From positions 1 through 14,125 of the forward strand of contig JABFSY010000103.1 of the NCBI GenBank assembly GCA_013140395.1: a stretch of 14,125 nucleotides of DNA, read 5' to 3'. The notes beneath the pieces are model-generated. The model ran no database searches. It was given only the letters and a program-made list of their open reading frames with translations, and was not told the origin of the DNA. The position numbers were made by a program, and so were the translations under genes. Shown here in pieces: positions 1 through 7,606 of this stretch (position 1 is its first letter; every line of letters starts with the position of its first letter). The stretch is from Cyclobacteriaceae bacterium (lineage in GTDB: Bacteria > Bacteroidota > Bacteroidia > Cytophagales > Cyclobacteriaceae).

Positions 1-177
1 CATTCCTCGACGGAAGATCTTGCCGCACAAAGAGCGATTTTTCTGGATGCCTGGGAAAAAGAAGTCGAGGCGGCCAACCGACACTACACGCCGGGCAAAT
101 TCACCACCTTCATCGCCTACGAATACCATACCCGCGGCTGCCTATCACGAGGGTTGGGCGCGGAAGGGTGGAATTAA
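1..177 (+). pseudogene. Fragment of a DUF3604-like protein, truncated at both ends
   Basis: Frame 1 is open from the first base to a TAA at 175-177. Its first ~43 codons read like a real protein, with a helix-like acidic stretch followed by PGKFTTFIAYEY at about 94-126. This resembles the 'PGxFTxFIGYEW' block I know from DUF3604 proteins. After about 127 the frame loses that character, and the neighbouring frame takes over with glucoamylase sequence. The fragment therefore has neither its own start nor its own end. It may be a relic of a recombination event or an artefact of assembly at a contig edge. The family assignment is from memory of the motif and covers only about 40 residues. Confidence 0.45.
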
Positions 178-763
178 AAATGACTCATCGCATCAACGAT
201 ATGGTTTGCATTTGTCGCTAAAGCACAACGGATCGCAACAATTTGGCGGACCACTTTTTTGGTCGCACTATTCTTTTTTGGGATTGGATCCACGTAAGCT
301 AAAAGACACTCATGCCGATTATTGGCAACACAACACTAACCACACGCTCATCAACTATAAATATTGTGTCGAAAATCCATTGAAGTATAAAGGCTATGGA
401 CCCAATTGCTGGGGACTTACGGCTGGCTACTCGGTAAAATTTTATGCCGCGCATAGCCCCAACGAAGACAAAGGAGTAATAAGCCCAACTGCGGCACTCT
501 CGTCATTTCCCTATACACCCAATGAAAGTAAAGCAGCGATGCGCTATTTCTATGATAGTCTGGGTGCGAAAATTTTTGGTGATTACGGATTTTATGATGG
601 CTTTAGCGAACAAGAAAATTGGACGAAGCCATGGTACTTGGCCATCGACCAAGGGCCAATAGTGGTCATGATGGAAAACCAACGAAGCGGATTACTGTGG
701 AAGTTGTTCATGTCGTGCCCCGAAGTGCAAGCAGGGCTGACCAAACTCGGATTTCAATACTAA
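110..763 (+). CDS. Glucoamylase-family protein (PF10091 type), C-terminal part, 5' truncated
   Basis: The protein looks like the 'putative glucoamylase' family of exported glycoside hydrolases, thought to act on glucans in the periplasm or at the surface. From SSPTNTIP (110-133) onward the reading frame follows the family closely: YHEGWA, then PLFWSHYSFLGLDP, an NHTLIN block, YGPNCWGLTA, a PTAALSSFPYTP block, YGFYDGF, LAIDQGPIVVMMEN and the C-terminal block LLWKLFMSCPEVQ, ending LGFQY. The open frame extends back to a TTG at 20. The residues before 110 are Arg/Ser/Pro-rich and do not fit the family, so I do not accept that start. The N-terminal half of the gene is missing from this window. 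bglX follows after 22 bp on the same strand, consistent with one polysaccharide-degradation operon. The family is confident; the substrate is not known. Confidence 0.85.
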   Translation, partial: SSPTNTIPAAAYHEGWARKGGIKNDSSHQRYGLHLSLKHNGSQQFGGPLFWSHYSFLGLDPRKLKDTHADYWQHNTNHTLINYKYCVENPLKYKGYGPNCWGLTAGYSVKFYAAHSPNEDKGVISPTAALSSFPYTPNESKAAMRYFYDSLGAKIFGDYGFYDGFSEQENWTKPWYLAIDQGPIVVMMENQRSGLLWKLFMSCPEVQAGLTKLGFQY

Positions 764-785
764 GACAAGTCAAACCTAAATCATT

Positions 786-3074
786 ATGAAGATACGAATA
801 GGACTATTTGGATTTCTGTTGGCTTTTATTGTTTTGGCCTGCTCAAAGCCTACGCCAAACGGGAGAGATCGAATGACAGTGGTGGTAGACTCCGTTTTGG
901 GTCAAATGACTTTAGAGGAGAAAATAGGGCAACTAAATCTCCCCTCAGCTGGTGCATTTACTACAGGTGCTGTCGAGAGTTCGGACATTGCAAAAAAAAT
1001 TGAAGAAGGAAAAGTTGGCGGACTCTTTAACATTAAGACAGTCGCAAATATTAGAGAAATGCAAAAGATTGCTGTTGAAAAAAGCCGTACCAAGATTCCA
1101 TTGATTTTTGGAATGGATGTGATTCACGGATACCAAAGTGTCTTTCCGATTCCCTTAGGGTTAAGTTGCTCGTGGGATACTAAGTTGATTGAGCGCAGCG
1201 CGCGCATTGCTGCACAAGAGGCAAGTGCCGATGGTATTAATTGGACGTTTTCACCTATGGTTGATATTTCGCGGGATCCACGTTGGGGTAGAATCTCCGA
1301 GGGAAGTGGAGAGGATCCTTTTTTAGGTGCTGCGATTGCGAAAGCAATGGTGCGTGGGTTTCAAGGTAATGACCTAAAAGCCAACAACACAATTATGTCT
1401 TGTGTAAAACATTATGCATTGTATGGTGCTGCAGAGTCGGGTCGCGACTACAATACAACTGATATGAGTAGGCACCGCATGTACAATGAATATCTTCCAC
1501 CTTACAAAGCGGCTGTTGACGCAGGCGTTGGAAGTGTGATGGCATCATTCAACGAAATAGATGGAGTGCCCGCAACTGCCAATAAATGGTTGTTAACGGA
1601 TGTATTGAGGAAAGAGTGGGGCTTTACGGGTTTTGTAGTTTCTGATTACACAGGAGTAAGTGAAATGTCTGCCCACGGTTTTGGGGATCTTCAAACAGTA
1701 TCTGCCAAGGCATTGGACGCAGGATTGGACATGGATATGGTGAGTGAAGGTTTGTTAACTACGTTAATGAAGTCTGTCAAGGAGGGTAAAATCATCGAGG
1801 AACAGATCACACAAGCATGTAGAAGAGTTCTGGAAGCCAAATACAAATTAGGCTTGTTTGACGATCCCTATAAGTACTGTAATGATGACAGAGCGAGAAC
1901 GGAAATTTTCAATACTTCCAATAGAGCCGAAGCCAGGAATACCGCAGCGCAGAGTTTCGTACTCTTAAAAAACAAAGACCAAATTCTGCCATTATTAAAA
2001 AAAGGAACGATTGCATTGATTGGGCCATTAGCCGATGCCAAAGAGAACATGACTGGGACATGGAGTGTTGCTGCTCGATTTTCTGAATCGATTTCTGTGC
2101 GGGAGGGATTGCAGAAGGCGGTGGGCTCTAATGCAAAAATCGTATATGCGAAAGGTTCCAATTTAGATGCAGACGAGGCCATCGAAGAACGTGCTACCAT
2201 GTTTGGCAAGTCACTACATCGCGATCAGAGATCGGCAGAACAACTTAGAAATGAAGCATTGGCCATTGCAAAGCAAGCAGATGTAATTGTTGCTGCGGTG
2301 GGTGAAGCTGCTGAAATGAGTGGCGAATCATCGAGTAGGACGAATTTGGAAATACCCGAAGTACAAATTGAGTTAATCAAAGCTTTGTTAAAAACAGGAA
2401 AACCAGTTGTGTTGGTATTGTTTACGGGCAGGCCATTGGTACTGAAATGGGAACAAGACAACGTGCCAGTGATTCTAAATGTTTGGTTTGGTGGAAGCGA
2501 AGCAGGTGATGCCATTGCGGACGTGTTGTTTGGAGATGTGAATCCTTCTGGTAAACTAACCACAACATTTCCGCAAAACGTAGGACAATTACCGCTGTAT
2601 TATGCGCAGAAAAGTACAGGCCGCCCGTTAGCCGATGCAAAATGGTTTCAAAAATTCCTTTCTAATTATTTAGACGTTTCCAATGATCCGGTGTACCCCT
2701 TTGGTTTTGGGTTGAGCTATACAAAATTTGTCTACAGCGAAATCAAGATGAGTAAGGTTGAAATGAACACCGCAGATTCTATTTCTGTTTCGGTTGACCT
2801 TTCAAATGTTGGAACACGTGACGGAGCTGAAGTCGTGCAGCTTTACATCAGAGATTTGGTCGGATCAGTTACTCGCCCTGTGAAAGAGTTGAAGGGATTT
2901 CAAAAAGTATTTTTGAAGGCGGGGGAAACAAAAACAATTACTTTTCAACTAACAAACGAGTTGCTGTCATTCTATCGGCATGACCTTAGCTTTGGCAGCG
3001 AGCCGGGCGAATTTCAATTATTTGTAGGAGCTAATTCGCGTGATGTGAAGCAATCCAGATTTACGCTGCGTTGA
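786..3074 (+). CDS. bglX: Glycoside hydrolase family 3 beta-glucosidase, lipoprotein (BglX-like)
   Basis: This is a 762-residue enzyme, close to the length of E. coli BglX, expected to release terminal beta-linked glucose from oligosaccharides. A lipoprotein signal peptide ends VLAC (C19), so the protein is probably anchored in a membrane facing the periplasm or cell surface. The GH3 N-terminal barrel runs from about residue 35 to 360, with the family blocks MTLEEKIGQL, IFGMDVIHGY and DPRWGRISEGSGEDP. The nucleophile is D287 in GFVVSDY. The second domain (about 390-620) holds GEAAEMSGESSSR (residues 506-518), where the acid/base Glu should lie. A fibronectin-III-like domain (about 670-740) closes the protein. 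The ATG at 786 is preceded by A-rich sequence rather than a Shine-Dalgarno, as is usual in Bacteroidota. It appears co-transcribed with the glucoamylase-like gene upstream. Substrate specificity within GH3 cannot be read from the sequence. Confidence 0.93.
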   Translation: MKIRIGLFGFLLAFIVLACSKPTPNGRDRMTVVVDSVLGQMTLEEKIGQLNLPSAGAFTTGAVESSDIAKKIEEGKVGGLFNIKTVANIREMQKIAVEKSRTKIPLIFGMDVIHGYQSVFPIPLGLSCSWDTKLIERSARIAAQEASADGINWTFSPMVDISRDPRWGRISEGSGEDPFLGAAIAKAMVRGFQGNDLKANNTIMSCVKHYALYGAAESGRDYNTTDMSRHRMYNEYLPPYKAAVDAGVGSVMASFNEIDGVPATANKWLLTDVLRKEWGFTGFVVSDYTGVSEMSAHGFGDLQTVSAKALDAGLDMDMVSEGLLTTLMKSVKEGKIIEEQITQACRRVLEAKYKLGLFDDPYKYCNDDRARTEIFNTSNRAEARNTAAQSFVLLKNKDQILPLLKKGTIALIGPLADAKENMTGTWSVAARFSESISVREGLQKAVGSNAKIVYAKGSNLDADEAIEERATMFGKSLHRDQRSAEQLRNEALAIAKQADVIVAAVGEAAEMSGESSSRTNLEIPEVQIELIKALLKTGKPVVLVLFTGRPLVLKWEQDNVPVILNVWFGGSEAGDAIADVLFGDVNPSGKLTTTFPQNVGQLPLYYAQKSTGRPLADAKWFQKFLSNYLDVSNDPVYPFGFGLSYTKFVYSEIKMSKVEMNTADSISVSVDLSNVGTRDGAEVVQLYIRDLVGSVTRPVKELKGFQKVFLKAGETKTITFQLTNELLSFYRHDLSFGSEPGEFQLFVGANSRDVKQSRFTLR

Positions 3075-3151
3075 TTTAGTCTCTCATTCCTGAAACAGTT
3101 CCATTTTGCATTTTTACTTTAGAAGTGGACCAACAGGAATGGGCACACTTC

Positions 3152-4771
3152 CTACAAAATATAATCAGTACTCAAAAAGTCCGACTCGCGGTTACGGATG
3201 ATGGAGTTAAAAATTTGCTTATTGTCATCCGTACCCTTTGTAGCAACTATAGTACGGATCGAAAATACCCGCAGTGCATCTGCAATCGAAAGTGTTCCTT
3301 CTGCGGAATCCTTTCTTCCATTGAACGGAAACGTATCTGGCCCCCGTTGAGATTGGGTGTTCAAGTTGATTCTGCCTACTTGGTTAACCAAAGCATCCAT
3401 CATCTTCGCTAGTCGTTTTGAATCTTTCCCAAACAGACTTACTTGCTGCCCAAACTGTGAGTTCAGCAAATAGTTTATGGGCTCTTCATCGTCAGTAAAA
3501 GGGACGATGGGAACAATGGGACCAAATTGTTCTTCGTGATAGATATTCATCTTTTTGTTCACCGGATACAAAACGGCCGGGTGAAAATACGATTGGGAAA
3601 TTTCACCCCCATTTTCATTCATCACTTTTGCGCCATGTAGCTTCGCGTTGTCTACAAGTCCTTTCAGATAATCGGTCTTACCGGGTTCAGGTAAAGGTGT
3701 TAGCCCAACTCCCGCTTCCCACGGCATACCGGGTTTCAACTTTTTTAACTCTTCGAGATAGCGTTTTGTGAAATCCGCTACGATGGTTTGATGTACAAAT
3801 AGAATTTTAAGTGCCGTGCAGCGCTGACCGTTAAATAAAAGTGAGCCGGTGATACACTCGGCAACTGCATTCGTTAAATCTGCGTCCGACAAAACGATGG
3901 CGGGGTTTTTTGCATCCAGCCCCAGTATGGAGCGCAAGCGGTGTGGTTTGGGGTGAAGCCTTTTCAAATCGTTTGCTCCCTTATTCGTTCCGATAAAAGC
4001 AAACACGTCAATCTTTCCTGTTTCCATTAATGCGCCAACGGTGTCTCGCCCGCGGCCATAGATAATGTTAATGACTCCGGCAGGGAAACTATCCCGGAAC
4101 GCCTCCAATAAAGGTTTTACTAGTAACACTCCGTATTTAGCAGGTTTAAAAACCACGGTATTACCCATGATCAGGGCAGGTATTAGCGTAGTGAAAGTTT
4201 CGTTAAGCGGATAATTAAAAGGTCCCATACAAAGAGCAACACCCAATGGTACTCGCCTTATTTGCCCGAGAAAACCTTGCTCTTCGATTAAGTTCGCGGA
4301 TCTTCTGTCTTGCTCTTTGAGCGCTTTGACAGTGTCCACAATGTAGTCGCAGGTGCGATCAAATTCTTTTTCTGAGTCCTTCAAGGATTTGCCAATCTCC
4401 CACATCAACAGTTTGACTACTTCTGCGCGTTTTGTGCGCATGGCCGTCAAGAAATTTTCGATGTGTTCAATGCGTTTGGCCACGCCCATGGTGGGCCATG
4501 CTCCGTGTCCTAAATCGTAGGCGGCAACGGCAGCATCGAGTGCTTCTAGTGCTTCATACTTCGTGAGGAGGGGCGTGCTCCCAATTATTTTTTGAGTTAG
4601 TGTCTCACCTTTTTTAATATAGACAGGACTGGCCACAGGGTTGAGCGTACCTGCCCACTGCCGCAGTTGGCCGTTGATCAGGTATTCGCGTTGCTCTACA
4701 TACGCGCGTAGTTGATATTGTTCAGGTATAGATGATTCTTCGGGGAATAGATTAGACAGAAAATGACTCAT
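3152..4771 (-). CDS. GapN-like NADP-dependent aldehyde dehydrogenase (ALDH superfamily) with altered catalytic Glu
   Basis: A 539-residue cytosolic ALDH, closest in feel to non-phosphorylating glyceraldehyde-3-phosphate dehydrogenase (GapN/ALDH11), which oxidises glyceraldehyde 3-phosphate to 3-phosphoglycerate with NADP+. Visible landmarks are GPFNYPLNE with the oxyanion Asn N186, cofactor-binding VVFKP with K209, and the nucleophile C318 in FNGQRCTALK. EEQFGPIVP and the C-terminal GRKDS block are also present. The usual ELGGKNP motif reads GLDAKNP. The residue 34 before the Cys, where other ALDHs carry the general-base Glu, is G284, and D286 lies two residues later. The enzyme may therefore use another base or be altered in activity. 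It lies 37 bp downstream of deoC on the same strand, so an operon handling the aldehyde products of deoxyribose phosphate cleavage is plausible. It converges with bglX across 77 bp with no clear terminator. Confidence 0.85.
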   Translation of the reverse strand: MSHFLSNLFPEESSIPEQYQLRAYVEQREYLINGQLRQWAGTLNPVASPVYIKKGETLTQKIIGSTPLLTKYEALEALDAAVAAYDLGHGAWPTMGVAKRIEHIENFLTAMRTKRAEVVKLLMWEIGKSLKDSEKEFDRTCDYIVDTVKALKEQDRRSANLIEEQGFLGQIRRVPLGVALCMGPFNYPLNETFTTLIPALIMGNTVVFKPAKYGVLLVKPLLEAFRDSFPAGVINIIYGRGRDTVGALMETGKIDVFAFIGTNKGANDLKRLHPKPHRLRSILGLDAKNPAIVLSDADLTNAVAECITGSLLFNGQRCTALKILFVHQTIVADFTKRYLEELKKLKPGMPWEAGVGLTPLPEPGKTDYLKGLVDNAKLHGAKVMNENGGEISQSYFHPAVLYPVNKKMNIYHEEQFGPIVPIVPFTDDEEPINYLLNSQFGQQVSLFGKDSKRLAKMMDALVNQVGRINLNTQSQRGPDTFPFNGRKDSAEGTLSIADALRVFSIRTIVATKGTDDNKQIFNSIIRNRESDFLSTDYIL

Positions 4772-4808
4772 AGCATTTGTTTAGAAACGCTAAGTTACTG
4801 ATCTAAAT

Positions 4809-5456
4809 CTATATGGCCACAATAGCAATGCCCGAAGAAGTGCCGAGGCGATCAGCTCCTGCTTCTATCAATTGGATAGCTTGTTCTTTGGTCTTGATCC
4901 CACCCGATGCTTTAATGCCTACGCCACCAGGCACGGATCTTTTCATCAATTGAATATGTTCCAATTTAGCTCCACTGGGCGCAAAGCCTGTAGATGTTTT
5001 AACAAAATCAGCGCCTGCATCGACACATATTTTACAGGCTTCCACAATTTCATCGTCTGACAGATAGGCCGTTTCGATAATTACTTTTAATGCTTTTTGA
5101 TAGCCGTGGACAAGCTTGCTGCACTTGGCGATCTCAATTTTCGTCCAGGGATTTCCTGATTTAAATGAAGAGATGTTCCAGACTACATCTACTTCGTCTG
5201 CCCCATTGTCAATGGCATTTTTGATTTCTTCCAGTTTGGTTTCTGTCATTGAGTAGCCGAGTGGAAAGCCAGCTACTGTAATGAGCAGAATTTTTGAGTC
5301 TCCTATTTCACGCTTGGCTCGCTTTACCCAAAAAGGCGGAACGCAAACACCTAGAAATTGATATTGCTTTGCTTCGGCTACTAGTTTATCAATGTCTTTG
5401 ATGGTAAGCGTGGGGCTCAGGTTGGTGTGTTCGATGTAGCGGGCGAGGGTTTCCAA
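4809..5456 (-). CDS. deoC: Deoxyribose-phosphate aldolase
   Basis: DeoC reversibly cleaves 2-deoxyribose 5-phosphate into glyceraldehyde 3-phosphate and acetaldehyde in deoxynucleoside catabolism, in the cytosol. The 215-residue protein has the full class I aldolase set: IEHTNL at the N-terminus, EVDVVWN with D90, the Schiff-base lysine K153 in FVKTSTGF, and the second active-site lysine K182 in VGIKASGGI. The phosphate-binding end GADRLGTSSG is also present. The reading frame starts at a TTG (5454-5456). The only codons upstream before an in-frame TAA (5475-5477) contain no ATG or GTG, so TTG is the best supported start; only six residues then precede RYIEHTNL, as is usual. The GapN-like gene follows 37 bp downstream and may be co-transcribed. 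Confidence 0.93.
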   Translation of the reverse strand: METLARYIEHTNLSPTLTIKDIDKLVAEAKQYQFLGVCVPPFWVKRAKREIGDSKILLITVAGFPLGYSMTETKLEEIKNAIDNGADEVDVVWNISSFKSGNPWTKIEIAKCSKLVHGYQKALKVIIETAYLSDDEIVEACKICVDAGADFVKTSTGFAPSGAKLEHIQLMKRSVPGGVGIKASGGIKTKEQAIQLIEAGADRLGTSSGIAIVAI

Positions 5457-5618
5457 GGTTAGCTTTTTCTTGATTTATATTTTTTGCATTTCGCTTATTG
5501 TGAAAGATGGCAACCAAAATTACTAACTGAATTTTTCCATTCAATTTTGGCATCGTCTCATAAGTAAACAAATATAACGCTCCGCAATCGTAACTCACAA
5601 ACCGTAAATCGTCAATCC

Positions 5619-5996
5619 TTAATGTCTTATCCCGCATTCTTTGCAATACTTCATCGCATAAGGCTTGTTCTTTTTAGGTTTGTTCTTATGTCCAAAGTAA
5701 GCGAAGTCAGCATATTGAGGCTTTGATAGTTTCTTCAATATTCGTTGTTTTTCTCTCGCAGCCTCTTCTACGCGCTTATAGAATTCGTAGCGCGCGGTGT
5801 TTTCCACTTTCGGTTTTTTGAATAGAAGGCGTTGTCTTTTTTTTTCTCTTCGAGAGAGATGAACGCGATGGGTATGTTTTTGCGTATCTTCAATAGCGCT
5901 GGTTGTGGCGCGGTCTCCAAGTGTATTACTTTGTCCTTGGGCCAAAAGCGGCAATACCATTGCCGCGAAAGCGTAAACCCTCCATGTATTTTGCAT
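5619..5996 (-). CDS. Small exported basic protein with C-terminal CxxC, unknown function
   Basis: I do not recognise a named family. From the ATG at 5994-5996 the 125-residue product begins MQNTWRVYAF and carries a signal peptide (AAMVLPLLAQGQ), with probable cleavage near AQG. The frame can also start at 6023, adding nine residues before the signal sequence, but the inner Met places the hydrophobic stretch correctly. The mature part is rich in Lys and Arg. It has a short helix-prone segment (FYKRVEEAAREKQRILKKL), then a YADFAYFGHKNKPKK block, and ends CKECGIRH with two cysteines three residues apart. The tail resembles small conserved hypothetical proteins of Bacteroidota. It is transcribed away from the kinase gene and separated from deoC by 162 bp. 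Overlapping frames in this region look like shadows. Confidence 0.6.
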   Translation of the reverse strand: MQNTWRVYAFAAMVLPLLAQGQSNTLGDRATTSAIEDTQKHTHRVHLSRREKKRQRLLFKKPKVENTARYEFYKRVEEAAREKQRILKKLSKPQYADFAYFGHKNKPKKNKPYAMKYCKECGIRH

Positions 5997-6067
5997 AGTG
6001 GAGGGATAACGATGAGACGCCATGATTTATTTTGAACGCCATCGATACAAAATTTTCTATCACTAAA

Positions 6068-6110
6068 CAACGTGGTTTTCCCCGTATTTTTTACGTGGAA
6101 AACCACGTTG
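6068..6110. repeat. Near-perfect 43-bp palindrome upstream of the kinase gene
   Basis: The 14-bp arms CAACGTGGTTTTCC (6068-6081) and GGAAAACCACGTTG (6097-6110) are exact inverted copies. Inside them, CGTA (6083-6086) pairs with TACG (6092-6095) around a T5 loop, with one mismatch between the stems. Read another way, it contains two 18-bp dyads of 8-2-8 layout, AACGTGGTTTTCCCCGTA (6069-6086) and TACGTGGAAAACCACGTT (6092-6109), with centres 23 bp apart. It lies between two divergently transcribed genes, so a terminator is unlikely. A regulator-binding site or an interspersed hairpin repeat fits better. Confidence 0.8.
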
Positions 6111-6138
6111 CGCCAAGCTGGTTTTAAATTTAGATTTG
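6107..6138 (+). promoter_or_regulatory. Candidate Bacteroidota-type promoter of the histidine kinase
   Basis: GTTG (6107-6110), a 20-bp gap and TAGATTTG (6131-6138) fit the Bacteroidota pattern of a TTG-containing -33 box and TAnnTTTG -7 box. Transcription would begin around 6145, giving a very short leader before the ATG at 6152. The -33 box overlaps the right end of the palindrome, so a protein bound there could block or modulate RNA polymerase. This is from sequence pattern only. Confidence 0.4.
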
Positions 6139-6151
6139 CTCGAAGAAATCT

Positions 6152-6994
6152 ATGCCGCATTCAGCCGATTTGTTCACCTATATCTTTTTTTTGCTTTTTG
6201 GTTTTTTGCTGGGAGCCGCCTACGTTTGGCTGCGGCTGAAAAGGCGAGTGAAAACAGCACTCATGCACCGAGCCAATATGGACAACGCGCTTACGTCATT
6301 CAAAAAGAAGTTTGATGAACTGAATAAACAGAGAGAGCAGGACAGGTTTTGGGCAGAAGAACAAGCGGTAGCCCTGGAGCGAAAACGCATTTCGGCTGAT
6401 ATTCACGATGCAGTGGGTGCCTATTTTGCCGCGGCACAGAATAAGCTGGCACTTGTTAGAAGAGACACCATCTCAGACGAGACTTTTCGATTGCTTCAAT
6501 CTGTTAGAAATATGATATTCGGGGCTTCTTATGAACTGAGGGATGCTATCGATCAGATCAAACCACTCGCTTTGGACGTAAACAATTTGTATCAATCTAT
6601 TGATCGATTTCTTGACAAAAACAGTGGGTTGCGAGGCATTGCTTTTGCAGTTAGCCAAAAAGGAACACCCCGTAAAATAGAAGACTTGCTATCCATCACC
6701 ATCTATCGCATCGTGCAAGAGCTGGTAGCCAACGCGATTAAGTACTCCGACTGTTGGCATATGAAATTCACATTGAACTGGGAGCAAAATGGGAAACTCG
6801 TATTTTTTGTGCGTGACGATGGACAGAAATTACTCAGCACCCGCGAAGTGGGGAAATCTGTTACGAGGCGCATAGCGCTGATGGGTGGGCAGATATCAAA
6901 ACTGCCTTTGGATAACAAGGGCTTGCATTTGGAGATCACTTTTCAATTGAAGGAATCATCAGATCAACCCGCTGTTAAAAGCGTAGCGGATTAA
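6152..6994 (+). CDS. Sensor histidine kinase, HisKA_3/NarL-type
   Basis: A 280-residue membrane-anchored kinase, expected to autophosphorylate on His and pass the phosphate to a NarL/FixJ regulator, probably the one encoded next to it. One transmembrane helix lies at about residues 8-27, with almost no periplasmic domain, followed by a charged coiled-coil-like linker (about 33-75). The HisKA_3 dimerisation box is ERKRISADIHDAVG with H85 as the phospho-acceptor. The ATPase domain shows the N-box ELVANAIKYS (E190, N194) and a DDG box (222-224). The second glycine-rich box is weak. With so small a sensory region, the signal may be membrane state or a partner protein rather than a soluble ligand. 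The last 36 bp overlap the end of the response regulator gene on the opposite strand. Confidence 0.9.
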   Translation: MPHSADLFTYIFFLLFGFLLGAAYVWLRLKRRVKTALMHRANMDNALTSFKKKFDELNKQREQDRFWAEEQAVALERKRISADIHDAVGAYFAAAQNKLALVRRDTISDETFRLLQSVRNMIFGASYELRDAIDQIKPLALDVNNLYQSIDRFLDKNSGLRGIAFAVSQKGTPRKIEDLLSITIYRIVQELVANAIKYSDCWHMKFTLNWEQNGKLVFFVRDDGQKLLSTREVGKSVTRRIALMGGQISKLPLDNKGLHLEITFQLKESSDQPAVKSVAD

Positions 6995-7591
6995 CTCATC
7001 AGTATTTTTGCTGCCGGTTTTCTTCAGTAAATTTTGCCGATAGCTATTGATGGTATTTTCACCCAAGTGCAGGAGTTCAGCTATTTCTTTGCTGGATTTC
7101 CCCTCTGAAATGTGCCTAATGATGTTTCGTTCATTTTCACCCAGCGGCAATTTGTGAATGGGTTTTTCACCCAGTTGGCCTTCCACCAACTCACGTACAG
7201 AGCGCGAAAGCCATTTGCCCGTTGCCCATACTTGTTCTACCACCTCGCAAATGTCATCGGTTTCGCCTTTGAATAGGATCGAGTTAACTCCTTGATGCAA
7301 GAAGTGGAGGATCATATCTTTGGCCACAAACTGCGTGTAAATGATCACTTTCGTAGCCGGATATTGTTTTTTAATAGCAGGAAAGGCACCGTAAGCATCT
7401 AGTGTCGGCATAGACACATCTAGGAAAAGAATATCTATCGGATGTTGCCCGAGTATGGCCAAGGCTTCTTGCCCTGTGCGCGCAGTATAAAACTTGGCAG
7501 TTGTGAACTCCTGTTCTAATACCTCTTTTAGCCCCACTGCCACAATAGTGTGGTCATCGGCTAACAAGAAAGAAGTGGGCTTATTCTTCAT
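6959..7591 (-). CDS. Response regulator, NarL/FixJ (LuxR-HTH) family
   Basis: A 210-residue DNA-binding regulator. The receiver domain (about 5-120) has the acidic pair D12/D13 in LLADDH, the phospho-acceptor D58 in ILFLDVSMP, T86 in IIYTQ and K108 in ILFKGE, so all switch residues are present. The C-terminal LuxR-type helix-turn-helix (about 145-210) contains ISEGKSSKEIAELLHLGENTINSYRQNLLKK. It overlaps the kinase gene by 36 bp, tail to tail, and faces away from the peptide 1 gene. The intergenic region between the regulator and peptide 1 contains two 18-bp dyads of the size NarL-type proteins bind. The same pair recurs upstream of peptide 3. I infer that this protein binds them and may also control its own gene. 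Confidence 0.92.
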   Translation of the reverse strand: MKNKPTSFLLADDHTIVAVGLKEVLEQEFTTAKFYTARTGQEALAILGQHPIDILFLDVSMPTLDAYGAFPAIKKQYPATKVIIYTQFVAKDMILHFLHQGVNSILFKGETDDICEVVEQVWATGKWLSRSVRELVEGQLGEKPIHKLPLGENERNIIRHISEGKSSKEIAELLHLGENTINSYRQNLLKKTGSKNTDELIRYAFNSGLI

Positions 7592-7598
7592 TTTTTGC

Positions 7599-7606
7599 CA
7601 AAGATA
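7599..7606 (-). promoter_or_regulatory. Candidate -7 box of the response regulator gene
   Basis: On the minus strand this reads TATCTTTG, a full match to the Bacteroidota -7 consensus TAnnTTTG, ending 7 bp before the ATG at 7591. No good TTTG box is seen 19-21 bp upstream, so the promoter is weak or needs an activator. Its edge overlaps the first dyad (7605-7622), so a regulator bound there would compete with polymerase. A nearly leaderless transcript would result. Confidence 0.3.

Noticed and set aside
20..109. TTG at 20 as the start of the glucoamylase gene
   Set aside because: Residues before 110 do not fit the family, and the family protein is much longer at its N-terminus.
3075..3151. 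Search for a bidirectional terminator between bglX and the GapN-like gene
   Set aside because: Only a five-pair stem followed by no T-run was found, so nothing is called.
3125..3412. 95-codon open frame on the + strand
   Set aside because: It lies antisense within the GapN-like gene, whose frame has clear family motifs; no protein-like features of its own.
5389..5646. 85-codon minus-strand open frame upstream of and overlapping deoC
   Set aside because: Its overlap with deoC is in another frame, its composition looks random, and it does not supply a better start for deoC.
5768..6160. 130-codon minus-strand open frame, and a + strand frame at 5832-6035
   Set aside because: Both overlap the small exported protein, which has a signal peptide and an ordered C-terminus; the former also runs through the palindrome and lacks protein-like sequence.
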